A stretch of DNA of 64,000 bases. Origin: Rhizaria sp. SCN 62-66 (lineage: Eukaryota > Rhizaria, unplaced). The stretch's first letter is position 1; each line of letters starts with the position of its first letter. Below are positions 37,850 to 48,631 of the stretch, piece after piece. A program made the position numbers and the translations under genes. The notes under the pieces are model-generated. The model did no database searches. It saw only the letters and a list, made by a program, of their open reading frames with translations, and was not told where the DNA came from. The stretch is taken from positions 21,369-85,368 of the forward strand of contig MEDY01000169.1 in NCBI GenBank assembly GCA_001724265.1, written 5' to 3'.

Positions 37850-39539
37850 TCACTTGCGGAAGCTGCGCACAATGGCGACGTAGGCGACCATGAACACGGC
37901 GGCGTACGTGCCCGCGACGGGCCACCACTGCTGGCGCTTGGCCCCCGCCGCCGCGGCCGCGGTCTCGGCGTCGACGTCGCCCGCGTGGGCATGTTCGCAG
38001 AGCGCCGGGGAGGCCTCGGCAATGCGCGCGCGCGCCCACTCCAGCGCGGCGTCCTTGTAGGGCACCGGGAGCGACGCGGAGCCGTCCGCGGCGGCGGGGG
38101 CGGCCGACGCAGCGGTTTGGCGAGCCGAGTCGACGCTGAGAAGAGGGAAAAGCGAGAGAAAGTTGGCGAACAAAATAAACAGTGAGAATATAAAGACAAA
38201 AGACTATTTGTTTTCATGCATGAAAACAAAGGAATATTATACTGTACATAGCAATTGAAATATGTCATTGAATAAATCTTGTTTTAGTGTGAAATCAAGT
38301 GAAATCAAGCGTACTCGTCGTCGATCGAGTCGGGGTCGGCGGTCGCGGCCGCGGCGGCGGCGGCAGCGGCGGCGGCGTCGGGGGGCAGGGGCATGGCGTA
38401 AGAGTCGAGGAGGATGTTGCGGACACTGCGCTCGACGTTAGAGCGCGTCATGATGGAGAAGTCGGACGTTGCGGTGTAGTTGGAGATGTTCGAGTGCGTC
38501 AGAACACCTATACAGTGACACAAAAAGCGATATAATGAGGAGGAAGCAAAGGCGATAAAACACAAAATCAAACATAGTGAGATTTAAACAAAGTGTGTGA
38601 CCGTTATAACGTGGTTCTTCATTGAGGAATCATAAAATCATACTGGATGCAAATAGCAACGGCGGTCTACGTACGGTGCGCGTGTGCGAGTAGCGAGGGG
38701 TAGAACTGACGCAGCACGGCGGCGAGCGGGTTCATGTCGCTGGCGTAGCCGAACGCGGCGACGGTGACGTAGGCCGCGGCCGTGACGTCGAGCGTGGAGA
38801 TCTTGTCCACGGTGGCGCCGAAGAAGTACGGGTTATTGCCCAGGCGCACGGCCAGAGCGTGAAAAGCGTCGATGGCGTTGCCTGTGGCCGTCTCGAGCGT
38901 AAGCACACGCTCGCTGCGCAGGCGGTCCTTGACGGCGGCGTGGCGCGCCCACTGCAGCCGCTTGCGGGCCAGGAACGACTCGACCCCCGCGGCGTAGGGG
39001 GACGGGGCGTCGCTTTGGTACTCGAGGAACAGCAGAGCCGTGGAGAGCTTAGAGGTGGACGATGTGCGGTAGGCGGCAACCTCGTTGCGCTCGGCAACGG
39101 TCAGTGGGGAGTCGAGGTTGTGCCAGTTCTGCGCGCGAGGTCGAAAACAGCAGTCAGAACAACCGGGGAAGTTAAAAGCATGTGAGTTGAGAGCGGTCAA
39201 GGGAAGAGCTTCGAGAAGTCTGTGTCGTGTGGAAGAGAAGCAGATGGCAAAACGCGCATGGGGGCAGATATAAATGGGACGTACACTGTTGAGGTCATCG
39301 ATGATGGTCTCGGAGGGGTAGACAGCGTTCTTGTAGATGGCGACGGGGAGCGAGCCCGAGGCCGAGGCGGGCGAGGACGAGTAGGGCGACACGAGTACGG
39401 TGTGCAGGGGGGCCGAGGACGACGCGCTCTGCATGCGCTGGGCGGCGATAAGGACGAAGAGCTCGGCCTCAAGGCTGGCGGGGTCGAAGGAAGGGATCCC
39501 CCACTCGGCGTGGGCCTTGATCAGCTGCAAAGGCATCAT
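37850..39539 (-). CDS. Metaxin-like mitochondrial outer-membrane import protein
   Basis: Four exons: 39539-39285, 39128-38675, 38507-38315 and 38135-37850; 395 residues, TGA stop. The N-terminus EWGIPSFDPASLEAEL is the GST_N metaxin signature. Exon 2 (NWHNLDSPLTVAERNEV, KRLQWARHAAVKDRL, GNNPYFFGATVDKISTLD) is the GST-C-like half. The last exon ends with a single hydrophobic segment WWPVAGTYAAVFMVAYVAIV and the basic tail RSFRK, typical of a tail-anchored outer-membrane protein. Metaxins and Sam37 work in the SAM complex that inserts beta-barrel proteins. Donors are GTACGT, GTACGT and GTACGC, and phases 0, 1 and 2 all match. An Ala run and a short acidic stretch precede the anchor. An in-frame TAG lies three codons upstream of the chosen ATG; if TAG is sense, translation could begin further up, but the chosen start fits the family. 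Confidence 0.82.
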
Positions 39540-40044
39540 GGCGGACTAAAGAAACCAACGGTGTGATGCGGGGAAGCAACGGGTAGATGAGCGCATAGAA
39601 TCCGACAACAAAAGGTAAATACAAAATCCCAGATAGAGCATTGCGTAAGCACTTTACTCTAATTATACCAACTCTAAAATCTGCCACATGGACCTCGCAC
39701 AGCTCTTTCCGAGAACGAAACTGTGACTGCCCGCGGCCTTGCTTGACGTGGCTTGATGGTCGCTGTGTGGGGGGTCCAGCTTTTTGCGAGCGCTCGTGGT
39801 GACATGGATGTTGGAATTTACGCAAGTGATTTTATACTTTAACTAACTCTATATTGTTCAACTCGATAATATATTGTTCAATGTTATCTTATGTGTATGA
39901 AATGTCAGCGTTACTATCTCAGGTATTCATAAACGCTACTTATGCGCCGGTAATCACTAGAGGCCCGCGTAACACTATGTAAAACGTTGCTCAAGTCCAT
40001 CGCAGTCAACTTCACTCGCACAGCTGCGGGTGCGCAGCGGCAGC
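39540..40044. other. Intergenic region between pyroglutamyl-peptidase and metaxin genes
   Basis: About 500 bases between two minus-strand genes, AT-rich toward 39840-39960. No canonical minus-strand AATAAA was found for the peptidase gene and no further gene is seen. Confidence 0.4.
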
Positions 40045-41273
40045 TCACCTGGCAAAGCCCGCGTCGCTCTCGTCCGCCTTGCGGGGCTTCGGCAGCTCGC
40101 AGTCATAGTAGCAGCACCTCTCAACATCCGAGCTGCTACCCTCAGCAGCAGCGCTACTGTTACTGTTGTTGTTGTTATTGTTGTTGCTGTTGCTGTTGCT
40201 GCTGTTGTTGCTGCTGTTGTTGCGATAGAGCGGCACGGCGGCAACTTGCCCCAGGAGCGCGGCCGCGAAGCGGACCTGGTGTCCCTCGTCGACCTCGGTG
40301 AAGGCAGGCACATGCACAAACAACGAGTGCCAATTACTATTCCTGCTGTTGGCGTTGGTGGTAGAAGTGTTAGCGTTGTTGGCGTTGCGTGAGTGGACGA
40401 GCGATGCGTAGTACAGATAGTTGCACAGATACGATCCGGGGTCGTTGGTCACAATGCAGGGCGCCAGCACACTGTTGTCGTCGTCCTTCGCATCAATCGC
40501 GGACATCGCGGCGAGAGCAGCCCCCGGAGCCCCCATACCGCCAGTACTCGTCGCCTTGGCCTCGGCCTCCGTGGACTGAGCCCCAGCCCCGCCCTTGGCC
40601 CCAGCCTTGGCTTTGGCTTCGCTCTCGCACGTGCGCTGTGCAGTGAGCGCGGACACGATCGCGGGCACGCACAGCGAAGAGCAGAGCGCGTTGCCGCACC
40701 GGCCGCGCGCGGATGGGCTCACGACACACAGATTCTCGCGGTACACGCCCACAAGCTCACTGCTGCTGCACTCAGTGTTGGTGTTGTTGTTGTTGCTGCT
40801 GTTGTCACTGCTGTCTCCCAGAGGCGCGGCGTCTGGTCCGGCGACCGGCGCCCCAGTCTGTGCGTCGACGATCCCGCCGCCCGGCGCGACAACACAGCCG
40901 GCCGAGTCTGGGATGGCGAAAGCGGCGTGGTTGTAGCCCCAGGCTTCGACGTGGAAGCGCGCGATGCCCTGGTAGACGCCGAAGTGGACGAACACGCGCA
41001 CGGGCTCGCAGTCCGCACTGCCAGCGCTAATGCTCGAGCTAGAGTCAGGATCAGCAGTGTCACCTGTGTTGCTGCTGACATTAGAGTGACGTTTGATGTA
41101 GTCGTGGACGGCGAGGGCAGACACGGGCAGGATCTCACGGGAACGCACAGTCACATGCGGCGGCAGCACGACCTTGCCCGTCAGACTCGCCATCGCAGCA
41201 TCGTCAACTACACTGGCGCTGGCACTGGCGCGGGGATCAGCACTGGTCTCACTTGCACTCGAGCCGCCACCAC

Positions 41274-41307
<34 letters not shown>

Positions 41308-41664
41308 GCTCCGGGGGGGCTGGTGGCGTGCGGGGAGCGGGAGGTCGGTGGTGATGCCGGTGCATGGCGGCAGCGGGGGCGCCACGACCACCGCACTCGC
41401 GCTCGCACTCGCACTAGCGCAAGACGAGCTGCTGCTGCTGCTGCTGCTGTCGGCGCTGTTTTCAGCGGTTGTGTGTGTGTGTGCGTTGGTGGTGACGGGC
41501 GCGTGCGAGAGGAAAGAGTCGAGGTGGCGGAGGATGTACCCCGTGGGGTTGTGGATAACGCTGCCAAACGGGCCGAAAGCGGTCAGGTACAAGTGCACGG
41601 GGCGCGGGGAACGCGCGGCCGCGGCGGCGCCGGGCGCAGAGCATGCTGGCAAGGGGGCGCTCAT
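40045..41664 (-). CDS. Pyroglutamyl-peptidase I (peptidase family C15)
   Basis: Single exon, 539 residues, TGA stop; human PGPEP1 is about 209. The enzyme is a cytosolic cysteine peptidase that removes N-terminal pyroglutamate. The N-terminal LTAFGPFG motif is present at about residue 27. The catalytic triad is visible: Glu240 in FHVEAWGYN, Cys414 in NDPGSYLCNY, and His451 in LFVHVPAF. The extra length comes from Ser/Thr/Asn/Ala-rich inserts: after the first helix, before the Glu strand, between Glu and Cys, and 37 residues between Cys and His (19 in human), plus an Asn/Ser-rich stretch near the C-terminus. All fall between conserved blocks, so they are likely surface loops. The gene starts head-to-head with the next plus-strand gene. 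Family assignment is firm. Confidence 0.9.
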
Positions 41665-42939
41665 GGAGTGGCGCTGAGCAAGTAAGTGAGGAAAGAATGA
41701 GACGTATTAGCGTGATTGCGCATTGAAATGAGATATGGCGATTGAATATAAAGTATATATTTAGTATTGTTTTGTAAAATGTGTGCTCTCAAGAAGTTAG
41801 AACGAGTTTGATGGCTGCAGAAGAGGAAATGTGTAGACTGGAGGCGGTTGTGGTCGGAAAGGCTCCGGTAAGTCAGGACGGACGCGTTTGGGAGGCGTAG
41901 TTTGGTTTAAGAAGAATAGTTCCTGTCAGTTCCGCTGGTAAGTCATATTAAATCGGTGTCAGGTATGGTAGAAGTGGGACATCTATCTGACGATAAGTGA
42001 CACAAATGAACTTGAGGTCAAATAGCTGGAGGATCTGTCTGTCTGGACAATCTGTCTGGACAATCTTTTTTCGGTACTGGGGAGCGAGGCTGGGCACTCA
42101 GTGCTCTAAGGGCTAGCTACAATACACCACGCAACTTCTCCTCTTTCGTCTTTGCAAGAAAATGCTGTGAAATCATCGTGGATCTTGTTAAGAAGTGCTG
42201 TAATACGTATTAATCGAGTGCATTTATTGATTCTAAAAGTGTAAGCTGCTGTGCGCCTGATATTGCCCTCAGATTGAGACTCAATATGGAATTGATCTTA
42301 GGGGTGCGACTTGCCTTGCTATATTAGGCTTCTACATCCGTATTATGCCAGCAGATGCTCGCTACAACCAGACATTTCTTATGAAAATGCTGATTTCTAT
42401 TTATTTGCGACGATTATTTTTCATCAACAAAGTTCAACGCCCTCTTTCGTCGCATTCGCGCCCTTTACCAACTTAATACTTGTCAAACTCTCACAACGAA
42501 CAACTACGACTATTTTTCTTTCTTTTCTGACGTGCCCACATTGTGTAGCCTCTACTGAATTGGTTCAGCACTTCAAACTTTACTAGCAACGCCCCAGTAG
42601 CTCTTCAATCGCTGCAATCGCGCGTGCTCTTCTACGACCGCAAGCTCCTCCACATTTTCTTACCATTCCGGTCACGGTCATCTGGAGCACTTGTGCGTCT
42701 CTCTTCGCAAGTGTAGTCGATTCGACACTCACACCTTTTCTGGTGCATTCGCCCAGTTTTTGACGTTATTAACTTTTCAGGTTTGTTCATAACTCACGCC
42801 TTTTCATCCTCGCAACTCTCCCTGCGTACGCTTGCTGATTGGCACTGCTTTTGACTGCTAAGCAAACACACCTGCCATAAACACGTCGCCAACGCCAGTT
42901 TCTTCTAAACTCGGGTGAGGCCGATTCTTGCTTTCTGTC
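41665..42939. promoter_or_regulatory. Divergent intergenic region before the HEPN-like gene
   Basis: About 1.27 kb between head-to-head starts. It holds a 13-base perfect tandem duplication at 42038-42063 and a pyrimidine-rich stretch toward 42940. A frame at 42311-42586 stops at TAG and would run on to TGA near 42762 if TAG is sense, but it has no in-frame ATG and no recognisable motif. A GTACGC at about 42825 could be a donor, so a 5' exon cannot be excluded. Confidence 0.4.
42038..42063. repeat. 13-base perfect tandem duplication
   Basis: Two adjacent copies of TCTGTCTGGACAA in the divergent intergenic region. Confidence 0.8.
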
Positions 42940-45900
42940 ATGGATGTTTACAAGTATATGGCGTGCAATCCTTTTACGAACTAGAATCCGTACTACTCTT
43001 TTCTTTGCGCATCCGCTCAAGATGTAAAAAATGTATTTGCCAAATTCACTCCAGACATTGCAAGGACTTCTATCAAAACTCTCGATGAGGCCAGACTTTT
43101 AAACCTGTTTTCGGCTTCAACTCTGGATGTGGGTGTATCCAAGGCATCGCGCACGAGGGCCAGGAAGAGGACATTTCGGAAAGCGTTCAAAGAAATGAAT
43201 GAATCGACAACGAAGACTTGCGACGATGCAATCGAGGCGTTTGGCCGGCTTACGCCAGGAAGGGAGAACTACAACATTCGCGAAGGTGTTAAGTTGCTTA
43301 GAAATGTCATCGATCAGGCTCAGAAGACACAAACAAAGATCAGGACGGCGCGTGCTGCTTTCACAAAGCTCGTAAATTATGGTTGTGCGTATGGCGTCGA
43401 GCACTTCAAGAGCGAAGCTCACGATCTCCGCGTCAAATTCAAGCTCGTTAATCATGTGATTGAAAACTCAGAGGCCAGGAGCAGTGAGCTCGAAACTTCT
43501 TACATTAAGAGTTTGATCGATGAGATTCGCAATTTTCTCAAAGAAGTTGAGAATTCAACTCCGCGCTGTACTCGTCGCACTCTCTCCCGATTACCTGATC
43601 GTCTTAATGTTTTCGATCCTTCTGATGAGAAATCATTTCTCATCATTGTTGCTGAAGCTGGACATGTCGCCACTATGATCGAGTAGGCCCAGAGTCTCCT
43701 TGATGACATCGAGAACCCTGACTACAAGACCGACACATTTCACTTGGTCACTGAAGACAAGGTTGCTCTTCAAACGCTGTCAGTGTACGCTTCGCACAGT
43801 GCGCAATGGTTGGTGAGTGCGAAGCGCGCTTATTGGGAGCGTGATAGGGCTCGTTTGACTCAGACTCTCAAGCACTTCGAGCGCACCTCCAAGGATTGGG
43901 AATAGGCCAAACACATGACGTGTAGCGACTTCACTATTGCGTTAACTCAGCTTTACGATCGGATGGCAATTGTTCGCCCCACCACCCCAATCCAACAGGT
44001 AAAATACGACTCTCCTTTCGAGGCGGAGCTTAATTTGTCTGCTGAGCTACTTAAGCGGTTCAAAAACTGTTTGGATAAAACAACGGACGCCGATCAAAGT
44101 AGCTCATTTGTCGTCTTGCCACATCAAGTCCAACTATGCTTGTTGTCAGCCCTTTGTGCTCTATTTGAGAGGTTTTCTAAATCGTTTCCAGCACTTCCTA
44201 GCGACATCCAGCTAAAAAAGAAACCGACCTTTAAAAACATCACGCAAAACGAATATTAGTGTATCTTTACGTACCGGCAACTGTATTGCTTTGTGAAGTG
44301 TCTTCGTCATAGGTTTGCTCATAATACTCATGATGCCTTGGAAGACAAAAAGATAGTGGATGAAATGATCGAGGAAATTTATAAACGGTTGAAGAACAAC
44401 CATTTACGTGTTGACGATAGCGCTTCGGGTCTTGCTGAGAAAGAGTGGCTGCTTTTCATGCGCTCTCTGCTTCGTTACTGCAAAGGAGAGTCGTCCTCCA
44501 TTCTCCCCGTGCACCAGTCATCACGCGCCATGCGCGTCTGGTTTAAAGACATTGTTTATGAGCTGGCTATGAAAACAACTCTGGCTCAAAAACATGTGGA
44601 CAAACTCGAAGATTCTATTTCCGCAGCAAACGGTACCGTGGTACGGATTACGAACAAAATCAATAAGAAGGCTGGCTCCATTAAACAGATCGAAGAAAAT
44701 GCAGCACGCTATGACGAGGCAACAAAAGAGAAAGAGAACAAACTCAAAGGCGAACGTTCCTCTTTTTAGCTGCAGTTAAAGGAGGAGAAAGACAATGTGG
44801 CATCCTTGAAATTATAGCATCTGTGTAAAAGTGATCTCCTGCGTGCAAATGCGATGTTTCAGAAGAACGATGTCGCGCCGGCGTGGCAAAATGTTGGTGA
44901 TGAGCATGTGTACCGTTTCCGCGTCGAGGCGTATCACACGCTCTGTGACTACGTCAAACTGGACGATCAATCCCTCAATTCTCATCCTGTTGTTTGCGAT
45001 AGCATCATTGCATCTCTGTTTCCTTCGTTTTTCAAAGCAGTCAAGAAATTGCCTGGGGCTGCCAACGCTCCAGCTAACTTAGATAAGGTGGGCCAGATCA
45101 GCTTTCTTAAATAGCAGCTTGAACAACTTGTTGTGCGCACTGCCCAGAAACGGACCACCTCATGTTGTGATGATGATAAATGTACACTCAAAGCTGTTTC
45201 TATTTTAAAGCACGTTGGTAATACGCTACGACATCGGAAGGGTGGACGTATCGTCATCAACAACAATAAGCAGCTGCAGGCGGCGTTGCAAACAGCGTTA
45301 AAATGGTTATTGACTTTATTTGGGTCAGATGGTCAATACGTATCTCGACATGAAAACGAGAAGCACGTTCGCAAAACAGTTGACAAGCTTCACACGGAGA
45401 GTGTGCTTAAAAAAAACAAACTTGAGTTCATTGGGGACGAGATCAACCGTTTTGATTTGTTCGCGCGAGTTTCTGCACAAATTTCTTGCCGGACTCTAAA
45501 AACCAATGAGAACAACGACATTAACCCACATCTCAATGTTCACCAACTGACCCGCCTGAATTGCCACCACTCATCTTGGTTAAACCTCAAAGGAACGCAA
45601 AAAACAAACACTTTTAGTACAAAGGAGAAGCGGCCCTTGTGGAAAGTATTGTTTTGGTGTGTCAAAGTTGCTGAATGTGCTTTACATCTTCTTTCTGTGC
45701 CTATCCCCGGCGACGCTCCGTCTCAGAATGCCAACGGAGTGTTGTCTGAGAACCGTGGTCCAAACCAAACTGTTCTGGCAAATCAATTGCCACCTGTTGA
45801 GGGAGGTGTTTTGCCTGCGCGGATTCAGCTTGCTCTATTGGTGCCTCATCTTCGGTTGAAGCTCAATCCTGTTTTACCTGATCAAGCAAATCGGATTCGG

Positions 45901-47295
45901 ATATCGATAGCGTCCAACCCGTCAGTGGAACTGTGCCTCACTGCACGACAGATTCAAATACTCTACAAAGCTGTTGTGGATAAGTACACGACGGGAAAAG
46001 GTTGTGTTGGTGACGCCGACCTGGAGTCTATCAAGGAGACTCTGAAGGGCGAACTCGAACCCAGGCATGAGTGCCTGCACGCCAACCAGTGGTTCAGGGC
46101 AGGTGGGCGCAGCTGGAGCGCAGACTTGGACATTACCAGCTCGCATGTCTGGTGCATCAATTGCATCCCCGGTCAGTGGGCATGGACTATGCTTGCACTG
46201 TATCATTACACGATCGACCATGTTGAAGCGCATATGATCTCACCTGAACGTCTTGCTTGGTTTACAAACTTTTGGTTTAAGCGCAACAGCTAGCGCATCG
46301 ATTCTTCACGGAAACCATACAGGCCGCATCTAACTTTGCGCACGCCCAAAAATACTAGTTTGGAGTCGCACTACAAGAGTTTCAATCGTGATATCCAATG
46401 TCTACAAACGGACATTGTTCAGTCACTCTACTCTGGATTCCTGATGTATCAAAACCGTTCGTTTGTCATGGGATTTGTGCTGCGAATGATGTCATTCTTC
46501 GATCGTTTTCTGCGTAATTGTCTAGAACAGTTTTTTACTGGGCTCCCGACTTAGTTCTCTCGATTATTTCGTATTTTACTTCACAAGCGATCAACGCAGG
46601 TGAACAATGGCCTGTCTGGCGACGTGCTGCTGTTCACACACGAAGAAAATGACCTATATCCAATTCTAAGTAGTGTTGTCTGTGCTCGTGGATTAAATCG
46701 AGTTGAAACCGCTTTCCATGACGTCGTAAGCTTACGCAATATGTGTGCACACGCTGACTATGACAATTGGGGGATTCCTGCTTTTGACCTTGACGCTGAT
46801 AAGCTTTCAAACCGAATTTTGACGCATTGTCCCGAACAGCTCGTGAAGTACCTCCATCTTCATTACTTTGCTCGCTCTCAGCTTCCGCACTGTCCCTTAA
46901 GGCCGGGGGTTAAAATCCCCGCAAATGGGCTTGCTAACAACATGTCTCGTCAAATATTCAATGTTAAATTTCCGAAATCTATGTTCAACGTACATTGTAG
47001 TGTAATATCACCAATCAATGGGCTCAAATATATGAGGGATTGTATCACAAAGTGTACAGATGATTTTTTTGCCACTCCTGAAGAGGTGGTGAAGGAGAAC
47101 CTTTCCGATGCCGTCCGGGAAATTCCCGGGCTCCGTGACAACGCTGGTTGGGTGCTACTTGTGTTGCCGCAACTATTACTGGAGCTCGCACACCTGCTGT
47201 CACAGACACGCATCCCCGCAAGTCATGATAAGAGAAAGGTTGACGGGTACGAGGCTGAGTTGGAATCGTGGCTTAAGCTCGGCAATTCAACGTGA
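42940..47295 (+). CDS. Unknown 1451-codon protein with two HEPN-like motifs and nine in-frame TAG codons
   Basis: One uninterrupted frame from ATG at 42940 (the first after an in-frame TGA at 42916) to TGA at 47293, crossing TAG at 42982, 43684, 43903, 44257, 44767, 44815, 45112, 46291 and 46552, with no TAA or TGA. Sequence on both sides of each TAG is equally protein-like. I do not recognise the family. Two RX4H motifs of the HEPN RNase type occur: LRHRFAHN (Arg456, His461) and LRNMCAHADY (Arg1266, His1271). A coiled coil lies at about residues 570-640 (QKHVDKLEDSISAANG onward). No signal peptide or clear membrane segment is seen, and no intron. Base composition and codon use are more balanced than in the neighbours, with almost no homopolymer runs, suggesting a different origin or selection. 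Function as an RNase or defence protein is only a hypothesis. Confidence 0.72.
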
Positions 47296-48631
47296 TGCAA
47301 AGCAACCTGGTGCGTAATATCAACCAATCCCGATATTATATCTATCGCAATACCCACGCTTGAAGCAGTGATATTTTGCCTGATGCTTTCGAAATACTTC
47401 TATGTATTTAATAACACGTGCCTGAATATAATGTGTATTTTTAATATGAAACGAACAAATAATAACTGTACGTACCGGACGGAGTAGTGCATTCCATCAT
47501 CCGTACTAGTACGAGTACGTACGTCCTTAATTTGAAATACAAAAATCTCCTACACACGATTTAAGCTATTTCCGTGGACGTATGATTACGTACGTAAGAC
47601 TTACTACGTACATAAGTCACAACTGAGTGTTTACACAATCACCATACGAAACCGTCCGAGTGTGTACATATTGAAGGCGAAATCCGGTGAAAAACACGTT
47701 AGCCCGTCATCCCGCCGTCGTCTTGTTTTGTGTAGGTAGCTGTGAGGTTGCGTAGAATCCTTTTGTGGTCATATCGTTATGTACTGTGAGATTTAGCTAT
47801 AAAATTGCATTTTTAGGCCTACATCATCGTGTTGATTTGTCGGCAATATCAATGGAAATCCCATTGTCGTGCGATGTGGCCGGTTGTGTCGAGCTACGTG
47901 CTTCCAGTGTATTGACGTTGGCCTATTCAAATACGCACACACGCTCTTGAACGGTTTCACCATGAATATATTGTCACAGAGGAGGTATCCAAGTGTCACA
48001 TTCTAATCTCCAGATTAATGAGTGATACACAGCACAGCAAACGTCAGTCATACTTGAAATGCGCTAAGAAACATATAAAAACAGTGTGCAGTACTTAGAA
48101 AATTCAATAATAAAGCAATACTAATATTACTATAAGTTGCTAACTCAAAAATTGTCACCAAGTCAATTCAGCTTCTCCTATTTCCAGTTCCCACGGTATT
48201 GGTTTTTTCGAATCTGGTGACCGTTGCAAGCGCCAATCTATCCGCTCTATTTTCTTGCCCATACCATCACCCAGTCGTAAAATATCACAATTGAAATCAA
48301 ACCACGAATAAATCTCTGCTAATTTCAAATTAAAATCTTTCATCTCTTGCTTTAACCCCGCCAACTCACCTCTCCTCCATTGCCCGCCTTCGCACTCCCG
48401 CCTCTTTCCCCACTCTCCCCACCCGCTCGCTCCCGCTCTCCCCTCAGCACCCCACTCTCCCAAACTACCCTCCAAACCTTTTTATTGCTCGTGTATAGCT
48501 TTTCCTTGTCTCAGCTCCCCGAAACCAAGCGTTCCTCCGCTCTCTCGCACACTTCCAACCCGCTCTAGCAAACTCTGTCCTCACTCTTGCTTGCTTGCTC
48601 GCCGACCACAACCATCTCGCCGACCACAACC
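47296..48631. other. Intergenic region with a GTACGT cluster and pyrimidine-rich leader
   Basis: About 1.3 kb. The stretch 47468-47615 holds several TACGTAC/ACGTACGT words. From about 48365 to 48630 the plus strand is strongly pyrimidine-rich, directly before the next start. A minus-strand frame at 48155-48475 is an antisense product of this bias. No gene is supported. Confidence 0.5.
47468..47615. repeat. Cluster of TACGTAC-type palindromic words
   Basis: Within about 150 bases the words GTACGTACC, AGTACGAGTACGTACGTCC, ATTACGTACGTAAG and CTACGTACATAAG occur in otherwise AT-rich DNA. The spacing is irregular, so this is not a simple tandem array. Confidence 0.6.

Noticed and set aside
42311-42762. 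Frame with a TAG before the HEPN-like gene
   Set aside because: No in-frame ATG, no motif, and pyrimidine-rich leader-like composition; it could only be an unproven upstream exon.
46905-46922. tRNA T-arm-like hairpin GGGGGTTAAAATCCCC
   Set aside because: It lies inside the HEPN-like coding frame and lacks the other tRNA arms and a TTCRA loop. I found no tRNA, including no CUA-anticodon tRNA, anywhere in the window.
42940-47295. Decayed pseudogene or transposon remnant
   Set aside because: Nine stops of a single type with no frameshift in 1451 codons is not the pattern of decay.
48155-48475. Gly/Glu/Trp-rich minus-strand frame
   Set aside because: Antisense of the pyrimidine-rich leader of the next gene.
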